64,000 nucleotides of DNA from Maricaulis sp965228215 (GTDB taxonomy: Bacteria > Pseudomonadota > Alphaproteobacteria > Caulobacterales > Maricaulaceae). The translations under genes were made by a program, and so were the position numbers. The stretch's first letter is position 1; the number at the start of each line of letters is the position of its first letter. The stretch covers positions 2,356,001 through 2,420,000 of the forward strand of contig OZ245800.1 of assembly GCA_965228215.1 (NCBI GenBank), read 5' to 3'. This document shows positions 1-7,712 of the stretch, in pieces. The notes under the pieces were generated by a model, which was not told the DNA's origin, did no database searches, and saw nothing but the letters and a program-made list of their open reading frames with translations.

Positions 1-947
1 GCATTGTTCAGCGCAAAGGCGGAGGTGCGGGCATAGGCGCCCGGCATGTTCGCGACGCAATAGTGTACGACACCGTCGATATTGAAGGTCGGGTCATCGT
101 GCGTGGTGGCTTTCGAGGTCTCGAAACAACCGCCCTGGTCGATGGCGATATCGACGAGCACGGCCCCATCGCGCATCTCGGACAGCATGGCGCGGCTGAC
201 CAGTTTCGGCGCGGCAGCGCCCGGGATCAGCACGGCGCCAATCACCACGTCAGCCTCGCGCACGGCGGCGTCGAGTGCGGCCTGCGTGGAATAGGCCGTC
301 TTCACGGCGCCGGCAAACTGGACGTCCAGCTCGGCGAGGCGCGCATTAGAGCGGTCGAACACCGTCACGTCGGCGCGGGCGCCGATGGCCATCTCGGCCG
401 CATGCGTGCCAGCGACACCGCCGCCGATGATCACGACCTTGGCCGGCAGCACGCCCGGCACACCGCCCAGCATCAGGCCGCGGCCGCCCTGTGCCTTCTG
501 CAGGCAGTGAGCGGCGACCGAGACGGACATGCGGCCGGCGACCTGGGACATCGGGGTCAGCAGGGGCAGGCGCCCGGCATCATCGGTGACGGTCTCATAG
601 GCGATGGCCGTGCAGCCGGACTTGCGAAGGCCCTCGGCCTGGATCGGATCGGGTGCCAGGTGGAGATAGGTGTAGAGAATGTGGTGCGGCTTCAGCATGG
701 CCGTCTCGACCGGCTGGGGCTCTTTCACCTTCACGATCATCTCGGCGCTGTCGAAGACGGCAGCCGCGTCCGGCAGGATGCTGGCGCCTGCCGCGACGAA
801 GTCCTCGTCGCTGCAGCCGATGCCTTCACCGGCCGTGGTTTCGACGACCACTTCATGGCCGGCCCGGACGAGTTCGGCGACGCTGTTCGGCGTCAGGCCG
901 ACACGATATTCACGGACCTTGATTTCCTTGGGGACACCGATGCGCAT
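1..947 (-). CDS. ald: Alanine dehydrogenase, 3' end beyond window
   Basis: NAD-dependent L-alanine dehydrogenase, which interconverts alanine with pyruvate and ammonia in the cytoplasm. About 315 residues are visible of a family length near 370; the C-terminus is cut by the window edge. The N-terminus MRIGVPKEIKVREYR is typical, and the residues known to bind or act on pyruvate fall at the expected places: Arg15, Lys75 (in IVKVKEP) and His96 (in TYLHLAP). A Rossmann motif (VVIIGGGVAG) follows near residue 170. The ATG at 945-947 has a GGGAG-type ribosome site a few bases upstream. It is divergent from an Lrp/AsnC regulator, a common arrangement for ald, and the 200-base gap contains an inverted repeat that could be the operator. 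Confidence 0.93.
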   Translation of the reverse strand, partial: MRIGVPKEIKVREYRVGLTPNSVAELVRAGHEVVVETTAGEGIGCSDEDFVAAGASILPDAAAVFDSAEMIVKVKEPQPVETAMLKPHHILYTYLHLAPDPIQAEGLRKSGCTAIAYETVTDDAGRLPLLTPMSQVAGRMSVSVAAHCLQKAQGGRGLMLGGVPGVLPAKVVIIGGGVAGTHAAEMAIGARADVTVFDRSNARLAELDVQFAGAVKTAYSTQAALDAAVREADVVIGAVLIPGAAAPKLVSRAMLSEMRDGAVLVDIAIDQGGCFETSKATTHDDPTFNIDGVVHYCVANMPGAYARTSAFALNN

Positions 948-1031
948 GATTTCTCCCGCTAATCGATCTGGTGGCGAAGATCCTGCGCCGGGGCGCCAGG
1001 ATTGCCGGATTGGTTTCGAACATTTTTCAAT

Positions 1032-1067
1032 TTTCTCGCCCAAGAGCTTGAACTATCGTGCGAGAAA
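1032..1067. promoter_or_regulatory. Inverted repeat between ald and the Lrp gene
   Basis: TTTCTCGC (1032-1039) is repeated as its exact reverse complement GCGAGAAA (1060-1067), with arm centres 28 bases apart, close to three helical turns. It lies in the divergent intergenic region. Lrp/AsnC proteins bind as multimers to spaced, partly symmetric sites, so an operator is plausible but not shown. Confidence 0.35.
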
Positions 1068-1158
1068 TGCGAATTGAGCCGCGGTATATACGTAAAAAAA
1101 CGACGAAGCCAGAAGATTATTCTATCGCCCGGACCGGGCTGCGAGAGGAGATTGCGAC

Positions 1159-1635
1159 ATGCGTCTGGATTCCGTGGATATCTCCATCCTGACCGAATTG
1201 CAGGACAATGGACGTCTGACGAATGCGGAGCTTGCCGAGCGGGTCGGCCTGTCTGCCTCCGCCTGCCACCGGCGCGTGAAGACACTGGAGAGTGCCGGCG
1301 TCGTCGACCGTTATGTCGCCATTCTGTCTGAGGAAGCGCTGGGGCGTGGCATCACCGTCTATGTCCAGGTCACGCTGGATAATCAGAAACGCGAAACCCT
1401 GCAGGGCTTCGAGGATGCCGTGACCCACGTTCCCGAGGTGATGGAATGCTATCTGATGAGCGGCGAGGCGGATTACCTGGTCCGCGTCCTGGTGCGCGAC
1501 GCCAATGACTATGAACGTGTCCACCGGGAAGTCCTGTCGGCCCTGCCGGGCGTGGCGCGGCTCAATTCCAGCTTCACAATCCGCCGTGTCTTCTCGCGGA
1601 CGACCATGCCGGTCCCCGACGAGGTCAATGTCTGA
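1159..1635 (+). CDS. Lrp/AsnC family transcriptional regulator
   Basis: A 158-residue protein of standard Lrp/AsnC length. The N-terminal helix-turn-helix occupies about residues 4-60 (DISILTELQDNGRLTNAELA, then LSASACHRRVKTLE), and the ligand-sensing RAM domain about residues 68-145, with the family pattern VMECYLMSGEADYLVRV. GAGAGGAGA upstream of the ATG is a good ribosome site. Divergence from alanine dehydrogenase suggests it is the alanine-responsive activator or repressor of ald (AldR/AlaR-like). The family assignment is clear; the target is inferred from position only. Confidence 0.92.
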   Translation: MRLDSVDISILTELQDNGRLTNAELAERVGLSASACHRRVKTLESAGVVDRYVAILSEEALGRGITVYVQVTLDNQKRETLQGFEDAVTHVPEVMECYLMSGEADYLVRVLVRDANDYERVHREVLSALPGVARLNSSFTIRRVFSRTTMPVPDEVNV

Positions 1636-1732
1636 CCCGATCCCGGCCCAGTCGGACACAGACTGTTTCCGGAACCGGCCTTAATCGGGCGAATGGCCGG
1701 AACTATATCCAGCGCAACACAAGGAGCTTGTC

Positions 1733-1831
1733 ATGCGCTGGAGCAGTCTCATTCTCTCGATCGGAATTCTCGCCGTCTCGGTCGGCGCGCTCATGATCGC
1801 CCCCGACCAGTCCTCACTCTATCTGAGCTGA
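1733..1831 (+). CDS. Small single-span membrane protein, 32 aa
   Basis: A 33-codon frame begins MRWSSLILSIGILAVSVGAL and ends in a short polar tail (DQSSLYLS). It has one predicted membrane span, about residues 5-23. AAGGAG lies 6 bases before the ATG, and the stop is only 14 bases before the next gene's start, so the two probably share a transcript. I recognise no family. Support comes from the ribosome site, hydrophobic segment and spacing; function is unknown. Confidence 0.6.
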   Translation: MRWSSLILSIGILAVSVGALMIAPDQSSLYLS

Positions 1832-1845
1832 TCAGGAGGTCTGCG

Positions 1846-2154
1846 ATGTCCGACATCCGTATCAGTCTGGAGGAAACCGGCTCGAAGGGCCGTTACGTCG
1901 CGCATCTGCCTGGCAGTGATGCCGAGGCAGAGATGACCTATTCCCGTCTTAGCGCGACCCGGATCATCGTTGATCACACCGGTGTGCCCGACGCGTTCAA
2001 GGGACAGGGTGTGGGCAAGGCGCTGGCCGAACATATCGTCGCCGAGGCGCGGCAGAAGGGCTTCACCATCGTGCCGCTGTGTCCCTTCCTCAAGGCTCAA
2101 GCCGATCGCAATCCGGACTGGGCGGATGTTATCGAGCCACTTGCACGCAAGTGA
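1846..2154 (+). CDS. GNAT-type N-acetyltransferase (YjdJ-like)
   Basis: A 102-residue small acetyltransferase of the COG2388/YjdJ type. The acetyl-CoA-binding region is visible as VPDAFKGQGVGKALAEHIV, about residues 45-63, followed by a short C-terminal helix and a conserved-looking CPFLKA motif. The start is set by AGGAGGT at 1834-1840, 5 bases before the ATG; a longer in-frame extension to 1693 lacks a ribosome site and would overlap the upstream small gene. The substrate is not predictable. It sits just upstream of queF. Confidence 0.82.
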   Translation: MSDIRISLEETGSKGRYVAHLPGSDAEAEMTYSRLSATRIIVDHTGVPDAFKGQGVGKALAEHIVAEARQKGFTIVPLCPFLKAQADRNPDWADVIEPLARK

Positions 2155-2172
2155 GAGGCTTGTCTCGACACG

Positions 2173-2194
2173 GCCGCGGCGCTAAGTCCGCGGC
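2173..2194 (+). promoter_or_regulatory. Hairpin abutting the queF start codon
   Basis: GCCGCGG (2173-2179) pairs perfectly with CCGCGGC (2188-2194) across an 8-base loop, ending immediately before the queF ATG. No Shine-Dalgarno sequence is visible in the usual place, so the hairpin could limit initiation or make it depend on upstream translation. It does not match the preQ1 riboswitch consensus. Confidence 0.35.
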
Positions 2195-2656
2195 ATGACT
2201 GATGATCGCTACGATAAACTCGGCCAGCTGGGCGCCAATACGCCACTGCCCGACAACCCGGAAACTGCAGACCTGGAACGCGTCGCCAATCCGTGCGACG
2301 CGCCTTACATGGTGCGTTTCGCCTGTCCGGAATTCACCTCGATCTGCCCGGTTACGGGCGCACCTGATTTCGCGCATCTCGTGATCGATTACGTGCCGCG
2401 GGACTGGATCGTGGAATCCAAGTCGCTGAAACTCTATCTCGGCGCCTTCCGCAATCACGGGGCATTCCACGAGGCTTGCACGACGATGATCGGCCAGCGC
2501 CTGGTCAAGGAGCTCGACCCGGTCTGGCTGCGTATCGGCGGTTATTGGTATCCGCGCGGCGGCATTCCGATCGACATCTTCTATGCGACCGGCAAACCGC
2601 CGGAAGATGTCTGGATCCCGGAGCAGGACGTGCCCGGATATCGGGGCCGGGGATAG
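2195..2656 (+). CDS. queF: NADPH-dependent 7-cyano-7-deazaguanine reductase
   Basis: QueF reduces preQ0 to preQ1 in queuosine synthesis for tRNA wobble modification. The 153-residue length fits the short, unimodular (YkvM-type) QueF. The catalytic cysteine is Cys51 in FTSICPVTGAPD, with Asp58 as general acid, followed by the substrate and NADPH motif ESKSLKLYLGAFRNHG (about residues 76-91). It lies 40 bases after the acetyltransferase gene and ends before a strong terminator. A hairpin replaces an obvious ribosome site. Confidence 0.96.
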   Translation: MTDDRYDKLGQLGANTPLPDNPETADLERVANPCDAPYMVRFACPEFTSICPVTGAPDFAHLVIDYVPRDWIVESKSLKLYLGAFRNHGAFHEACTTMIGQRLVKELDPVWLRIGGYWYPRGGIPIDIFYATGKPPEDVWIPEQDVPGYRGRG

Positions 2657-2667
2657 GTCACAAAAGC

Positions 2668-2701
2668 AAAGGGCGCTGCGGGGGATGCAGCGCCCTTTCT
2701 T
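2668..2701 (+). terminator. Intrinsic terminator after queF
   Basis: GGGCGCTGC (2671-2679) pairs with GCAGCGCCC (2687-2695) across a 7-base loop, flanked by AAA on the left and TTTCTT on the right. It may also work for the convergent porin gene. Confidence 0.85.
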
Positions 2702-2750
2702 GATCTGCGCCTGAGGGGAGGGGGTGCAGATCGGTCTGTCTGGTCTGGGG

Positions 2751-3944
2751 TCAGAAATCGACCTGCACGCGCATCTGCACGGCATCGCCGGTCTCCACAT
2801 AGCCCGGCCCGTCATGCTCGCCGTCGACAATATTGGCGAGGATGCGGACATGTTTTTCCGGATGCCAGTTCACGCCCAGCGTCCAAGTGGAGTAATTGCC
2901 GAGACCGGCATCACCCATGTCGGCATGGTCGTAACGGGCCGCGACTTCCCACGCGCCTGTACCGCCCGCTGATACCGGGTTGTCCGGAGAGGTGCGTGCG
3001 AACGTGCCGGACGAGGATTTGTAGGCACGGCTCTCGCCCGTGATGAACCAGCCGGCATTGACGAAACCGCTGGTGAAGGCCGAATCGCCGGCCGGACCAT
3101 CGAGCGACATGCGCGCGAGTTCGGCATGGGCATGGAAAGGACCGCTGATCATCGCGGCCTCAGCCTGGAAGAGGTTGGAGGAGTTCGCCGTGCCCATGGC
3201 GCTGCCGGCGCGATAGTCGGCGGCCCGGAAACGGTTGGAAAGGTGGGCGTTGGGGCGCACGCGCACGCGGGTGCCGGCCGTGTCATAGTCGAGATGCCGG
3301 AAAGAGCCGCCGACATGGAAGAGATTGCCCGCCTCGTCACGGTCGGACCAGCTGACGCGTCCGGCGATCACCGAGCTGTCATCGGCTTCGCGGAAGGCGA
3401 AATTATCATCCATCCGGCCGCCGAAAATACCGGCCGACGCGGTGAAGTTCTCATTGTTCCAGTAATAGGCGACGCCAATGCGGCGATCGAGGGCGAACAG
3501 GTCGGTCGCCATGCCGCGTTCCATGAAGGTGATATAGCGCGAGGACGTCTGTTCCTCGAGTGAATTCATGGTCTTGAAATTACCGAAACGGATCGAGCCC
3601 TCGGGCAGGGACCAGGTGATGTGCACGTCCTTGGGATCGACATCATCGCCGGAAAAATCGAACTCGGCGACATATTTGACGGGCCCGACACGACCCTCGA
3701 TGCCCAGGCGCGCCGTGCGCCATTCCTCGCCGTCCGAGGGGGCTGCGCTGAACGGGCTGGCCCAGTCGATATCGGCGACATCGAAATAGGCGCGGCCGCG
3801 CAGCTTGAAATAATTGTCGCTGTTCGGATCCGACCATTGCGGTCCGGGATCCATCTCGAAGGTCCAGTCCTCGGCGCTCGCTGCGCCGGCGGCGGCGATC
3901 ATGGCGATTCCGGACACGCCGGCGCGGATCAATTGCTGTTTCAT
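2751..3944 (-). CDS. Outer-membrane porin, OprP/OprO family
   Basis: A 397-residue outer-membrane beta-barrel. The signal peptide is about residues 1-24 (MKQQLIRAGVSGIAMIAAAG, ending ASA). The rest is amphipathic strands with an early KLRGRAYFDVADID and an RLGIEGRVGPVKYVAEFDFS segment, characteristic of the phosphate-selective porin O/P family, and the protein ends in the outer-membrane signature VQVDF. A GTG four codons upstream (3956) is an alternative start. The substrate is not necessarily phosphate, because this family is common in marine alphaproteobacteria. It lies 40 bases downstream of the chemoreceptor gene and may be co-transcribed with it. Confidence 0.83.
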   Translation of the reverse strand: MKQQLIRAGVSGIAMIAAAGAASAEDWTFEMDPGPQWSDPNSDNYFKLRGRAYFDVADIDWASPFSAAPSDGEEWRTARLGIEGRVGPVKYVAEFDFSGDDVDPKDVHITWSLPEGSIRFGNFKTMNSLEEQTSSRYITFMERGMATDLFALDRRIGVAYYWNNENFTASAGIFGGRMDDNFAFREADDSSVIAGRVSWSDRDEAGNLFHVGGSFRHLDYDTAGTRVRVRPNAHLSNRFRAADYRAGSAMGTANSSNLFQAEAAMISGPFHAHAELARMSLDGPAGDSAFTSGFVNAGWFITGESRAYKSSSGTFARTSPDNPVSAGGTGAWEVAARYDHADMGDAGLGNYSTWTLGVNWHPEKHVRILANIVDGEHDGPGYVETGDAVQMRVQVDF

Positions 3945-3984
3945 GTGTACGTCCACTTACTCGGGGGGATTTGGGGGAGGGGGA

Positions 3985-5949
3985 TCAGGCGGCGCGGATC
4001 TGGTCCATGAATTCGGCGAGGGCCGATTTCAGGCGATCTGCATCGTGGGAGAGGGTTTCGGCGGCCGACAGTGCCGCGATGGCCGATTGGTCGGTTTCGC
4101 TGACATTCGTCGAGAGCGCGGCAATGCTGTCGGTCACCTGGGCCGTACCGGCGGCAGCCTGGGCAACGCTGCCGGCGATCTCGCTGACGGCGGAGTCCTG
4201 CTGCTCAACTGCACCGGCGATGGCCGTCGAACCAGAGGAGACGCGGTCGATCGTGCCGGTCATCGAATTGATGGCCGTGATGGCGTGTTCGCCGCTCTTC
4301 TGGATCGCGTCGATCTGGTCGGCGATCTCCAGCGTGGCCTTGCCGGTCTGGTCGGCGAGAGCCTTCACCTCGGAGGCCACCACAGCGAAACCCTTGCCGG
4401 CCTCGCCAGCGCGGGAGGCCTCGATCGTGGCATTGAGGGCCAGCAGGTTCGTTTGTTCGGCGATCGACTGGATCAGGGTAACGACGGCACCGATCTTCGT
4501 GACGGCTTCGGCCAGTCCGGAGACCGTGGTCTTGGTGACTTCGGCTTCCTCGACAGCGCCCGCCGTCAATTCCATCGACTCGTTCACCTGGCGGTGGATC
4601 TCGCGGATCGAGCTGGTCAGTTCCTCGGCCGCAGACGCCACGGCCTGCGTATTGGCGGAGGTTTCCTCGGCGGCATTGGCCACATCGGAGGAGCGCTGGC
4701 CGGCCGCGCGGGCTGCGGCCGTCAGCGTGTTGGCGGTCTCGGCCATGCCTGAGGCAGCGTCCGAGACTTCCCGGGCGATCTCTCCGACGCGGGCGTCGAA
4801 TTCATCGGCCAGGGCCTGCATGGTCTCGCGCTTCTGCGCGGCGGCGATGCTGTCGCTCTCCGCCTGTTCTGCGCGCAGGCGTTCCATCTCGGAGATGTTG
4901 TTCCGGAAGACGAGAACCGTGTTGGCCATGCTGCCGATCTCGCCGCCCTGTTCCGTGGCGGGAATGTCGGTTTCGGTCTTGCCTTCGGCGATCTCCGCCA
5001 TGGCCTTGGTCAGCGCCTTGACGGGTTCGGAGATCGAGCGGCCCACCAGCCAGATCAGACCCGTCGCAATGACGGCGACGGCGCTGATGATCGCCATCAT
5101 GATCAGACGAATGCGGCCCTGATCGCTACGCAATTGCTCGGACGCGGCAGCCGCGCCGGTGTGGCCGGCTTCGATGATGGTCGAGAAGTCCGGGTTCATC
5201 TCGGCGAAAATGGCGCTCAGCTGGGCGACACTGTCGACATGGGCGAGGCGGGTCTCGGCCCAGGCATGGAAATCAGTACGATAGGTCGCCATCAGGGAGA
5301 GGAGTTCACTCTGCGTGGCAGAGTCATAACCACGCTGGGCCAGCATTTCCGCAAACTCGACCTGGCGCGTGTCCAGGCGATCCACATAGCGTTGCTCGAC
5401 GCGCAGCATGAAATCCTTCTCATGCCGGCGCATCATCAGCATCAGCACGGTCAGCTCGGAATCCTCGAGTTCGGCCAGGCGCGTCTCGACGGCGTGAACC
5501 GCAGCGCGAAGGCTTCCTTCCAGGCCTTCGGACGGGCTCAGGCCGAGCGTGATGCGTTCATTGACCACCTGCTCGAACGTGGTTCGGTGTTGTGGCAGGC
5601 GCTCCGACAGGCTGGCAGCAGCCGTGATGACCTCGGCGGGCGCGTCCAGTTGGCCCAGATCATCAATCAGCGCGGACACGCGATCGGCCTCGGCGATGTA
5701 GCGCTGGAGATAGTCGGGATCATTGCGAAGCAGGAAATCCTTCTCACGCCGGCGCATCTGGAGCGCACCGATCTCGATTTCCATCGCGATGCGTTCGATG
5801 TCGGCGAAATTATTCTGCCGTTCGATGGCGGAATTGGTCGCGTTCTCGCCGATGAAGAATGTCGCGGCGATCGCAGCCAGGGCCAGGGCAAACACGCCGC
5901 CGAGCGCAGCGATACGGGCCTGAATCGTAAGATTATGAAGGAAGGTCAT
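3985..5949 (-). CDS. Methyl-accepting chemotaxis protein, HBM-type sensor
   Basis: A transmembrane chemoreceptor of about 654 residues. The order is TM1 (about 14-34), a long helical periplasmic sensor (about 38-280), TM2 (about 281-303), HAMP (about 304-357), and a cytoplasmic signalling hairpin with the conserved tip EQTNLLALNATIEASRAG. The sensor contains two similar segments, RRREKDFLLR near residue 68 and RRHEKDFMLR near residue 175, as in helical bimodular (HBM) domains such as McpS, which bind organic acids. A GTG directly before the ATG is an alternative start. No CheB/CheR pentapeptide tether is seen at the C-terminus (DQIRAA). Confidence 0.93.
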   Translation of the reverse strand: MTFLHNLTIQARIAALGGVFALALAAIAATFFIGENATNSAIERQNNFADIERIAMEIEIGALQMRRREKDFLLRNDPDYLQRYIAEADRVSALIDDLGQLDAPAEVITAAASLSERLPQHRTTFEQVVNERITLGLSPSEGLEGSLRAAVHAVETRLAELEDSELTVLMLMMRRHEKDFMLRVEQRYVDRLDTRQVEFAEMLAQRGYDSATQSELLSLMATYRTDFHAWAETRLAHVDSVAQLSAIFAEMNPDFSTIIEAGHTGAAAASEQLRSDQGRIRLIMMAIISAVAVIATGLIWLVGRSISEPVKALTKAMAEIAEGKTETDIPATEQGGEIGSMANTVLVFRNNISEMERLRAEQAESDSIAAAQKRETMQALADEFDARVGEIAREVSDAASGMAETANTLTAAARAAGQRSSDVANAAEETSANTQAVASAAEELTSSIREIHRQVNESMELTAGAVEEAEVTKTTVSGLAEAVTKIGAVVTLIQSIAEQTNLLALNATIEASRAGEAGKGFAVVASEVKALADQTGKATLEIADQIDAIQKSGEHAITAINSMTGTIDRVSSGSTAIAGAVEQQDSAVSEIAGSVAQAAAGTAQVTDSIAALSTNVSETDQSAIAALSAAETLSHDADRLKSALAEFMDQIRAA

Positions 5950-6070
5950 CACAACTGTCCCGGTCGAGCAGGCGCGCGTAATGTGTTCGCACGCCCATTT
6001 GGTGGATCTAATCCAACTCGATCTGACAGATTTCAGTGACTGTTTGCAGTTTTTTGAAATGAATGGGTTT

Positions 6071-6085
6071 TTAAGGGATCGTTAG
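6071..6085 (-). promoter_or_regulatory. Possible CtrA half-site pair upstream of chemoreceptor
   Basis: TTAA-N7-TTAG resembles the CtrA box TTAA-N7-TTAA of Caulobacter relatives, with one mismatch, about 120 bases upstream of the chemoreceptor start. Chemotaxis genes are common CtrA targets in this group. The site is short and could be chance. Confidence 0.25.
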
Positions 6086-6230
6086 CGTTAATCGCGGTTG
6101 CTTGGTGCTACCTCTGGGTGATCCGCTTGCTTCCAGAACTCTTCGGGAAAAGCCGAAATAATGGCCTCCGGCAGAGTTGATCCGAACTTTCAGAAGTTTG
6201 CGCAATCGAGCGCCCGGGCTTCGCCCGCGA

Positions 6231-6857
6231 TCACGCCTTCCAGCGGCCCACATGCGGTTGCGGACGCTTGCGTTCCACAGGGTCTTCTGAGGCCGTTCCG
6301 ACATAGATGAAGCCGGCCATGCGTTCGCCGGATCGCAGGCCCAGCACGTCCTTCACGTCGGGATCAAACGCATACCATTCCGTCAGCCACTGAGCCGCGA
6401 AACCCATGGCAGACGCGCCGATCAGCAGGTTCTGGCAGACCGCGCCGGCTGAGAGTTCCTGTTCCCAGACGGGGATCTTGTGCTTTTCGAGAACGGTCGA
6501 GACCACGCCGATCACGAGTGGGGCGCGCAGGAAGCGTTCCTGTTCGAAACGGATCTGTTCGGCCGTCGCGTCGGGTGTCGTGGCGGCGAAGACCTTGCCG
6601 AGAATATTGCCGAACGAGGCGCGTCCATCGCCCTCGAAGAGGATGAAGCGCCATGGCGTCAGCTTGCCGTGATCGGGCACGCGGGACCCGATGCCGATGA
6701 GATGTTCGACCTGTTCCGGTGTCGGGCCGGGCTCGCCCAGTCCGATCGCGGCCGTCGAACGCCGCCGTGTCAGTAATTCCAGAGTGTCCCGGCTGGGATG
6801 AGCCGCGGAGATTCGTTCGCCCGGCGCCGGAAAATCGAAGGAATTTGTCTCATTCAT
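6231..6857 (-). CDS. Nitroreductase family protein (YdjA-like)
   Basis: A 208-residue FMN-dependent oxidoreductase of the nitroreductase superfamily. The FMN-binding N-terminal motif RRRSTAAI (about 31-38) and RVPDHGKLTPWRFILF (about 59-74) match the short YdjA/TdsD-type branch, and AMGFAAQWLTEW and GFIYVGTA near the C-terminus are also family motifs. The physiological substrate is unknown. It is transcribed away from the TetR gene across a 115-base gap, so the regulator may control it too. Confidence 0.88.
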   Translation of the reverse strand: MNETNSFDFPAPGERISAAHPSRDTLELLTRRRSTAAIGLGEPGPTPEQVEHLIGIGSRVPDHGKLTPWRFILFEGDGRASFGNILGKVFAATTPDATAEQIRFEQERFLRAPLVIGVVSTVLEKHKIPVWEQELSAGAVCQNLLIGASAMGFAAQWLTEWYAFDPDVKDVLGLRSGERMAGFIYVGTASEDPVERKRPQPHVGRWKA

Positions 6858-6972
6858 TATGACACCCTGCTGCGGCTAGAAGATTGTATCTTTGACCTTT
6901 GTACGATCCGGTCGGTATATCTAGGGACGAATGACATGCCGACAATGCTCGGCCGGGGGAGTAGTAAACGAG

Positions 6973-7614
6973 ATGACAGCACAAGTCGCGATCAATGAGG
7001 ATACGCCCGCCGATCGTCGCCGCCGCAAGGTGCGCGAAGCGATCATCGATGCGGCCGAGGCGATCTTCTCCGCGGATGGCGAGGAGGGTATCTCCATGCG
7101 CCGTCTCGCCGAGGCGATCGATTACAGCCCGGCCGCTATCTACAAGTATTTCGCCTCCAAGGATGATCTTTTCACCGCGATCCGGGAGATGTTCTTCGAA
7201 CGCCTCCTCCAGCGGATCACGGAGGCGATGGGCGAGGGCGGCGATACGCGTTCGCTGACGACACGGTGCCTGCGGGCCTATGTCGAGACCGGCATGGAAG
7301 AGCCCAATCACTACATCATGGCCTTCTCGCCGTCGGTGACGCGCAAGGAACACCTCCACACCGAGGAAGAGATCGCCTACCAGGCCGAACAGACCCTGGT
7401 CCAGATGATCGAGAACGGCATGACCGAAGGCGTGTTCCGCCAGGTCGATCCCTATGTGGCGTCCAAGAGCGTCTGGGCCTCGTTGCATGGGCTGACCATG
7501 CTGATCGTGTGCATCGACGACTTTCCGCACGGCATGCCGGGCTCGGAACATGTCACCCGCGAGGCGGTGATCGATTTCCACACCGACGCCATTCTCCAGG
7601 GCCTTATGACATAG
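6973..7614 (+). CDS. TetR/AcrR family regulator
   Basis: A 213-residue repressor. The TetR helix-turn-helix is about residues 17-62 (VREAIIDAAEAIFSADGEEG, then RRLAEAIDYSPAAIYKYFAS). The remainder is the helical ligand-binding domain. It sits immediately upstream of an RND efflux adaptor and permease, and a perfect 19-base palindrome lies between them, so it most likely represses that pump and is relieved by a pump substrate. An in-frame ATG at 6931, with AGGGA just upstream, is a reasonable alternative start that adds 14 residues. Confidence 0.9.
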   Translation: MTAQVAINEDTPADRRRRKVREAIIDAAEAIFSADGEEGISMRRLAEAIDYSPAAIYKYFASKDDLFTAIREMFFERLLQRITEAMGEGGDTRSLTTRCLRAYVETGMEEPNHYIMAFSPSVTRKEHLHTEEEIAYQAEQTLVQMIENGMTEGVFRQVDPYVASKSVWASLHGLTMLIVCIDDFPHGMPGSEHVTREAVIDFHTDAILQGLMT

Positions 7615-7636
7615 CGAATAGCGGCTATTCATAAAA

Positions 7637-7655
7637 AAGTGAACGCCGTTCACTT
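7637..7655. promoter_or_regulatory. Perfect 19-base palindrome, likely TetR operator
   Basis: AAGTGAACG-C-CGTTCACTT has nine-base arms around one central base. It lies 22 bases after the tetR stop and 57 bases before the pump adaptor ATG. Its length and symmetry are those of TetR/AcrR operators, and GTGAACG-type cores occur in efflux-pump operators. Confidence 0.75.
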
Positions 7656-7712
7656 CACAAACACCGTTTGGCGCCCTATGTCTCGTGCAAGTTATTGCGC
7701 GAGGATGTCGTC

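Noticed and set aside
2173..2200. preQ1 riboswitch before queF
   Set aside because: Only a simple hairpin is present; the conserved loop and A-rich tail of preQ1 riboswitches are absent.
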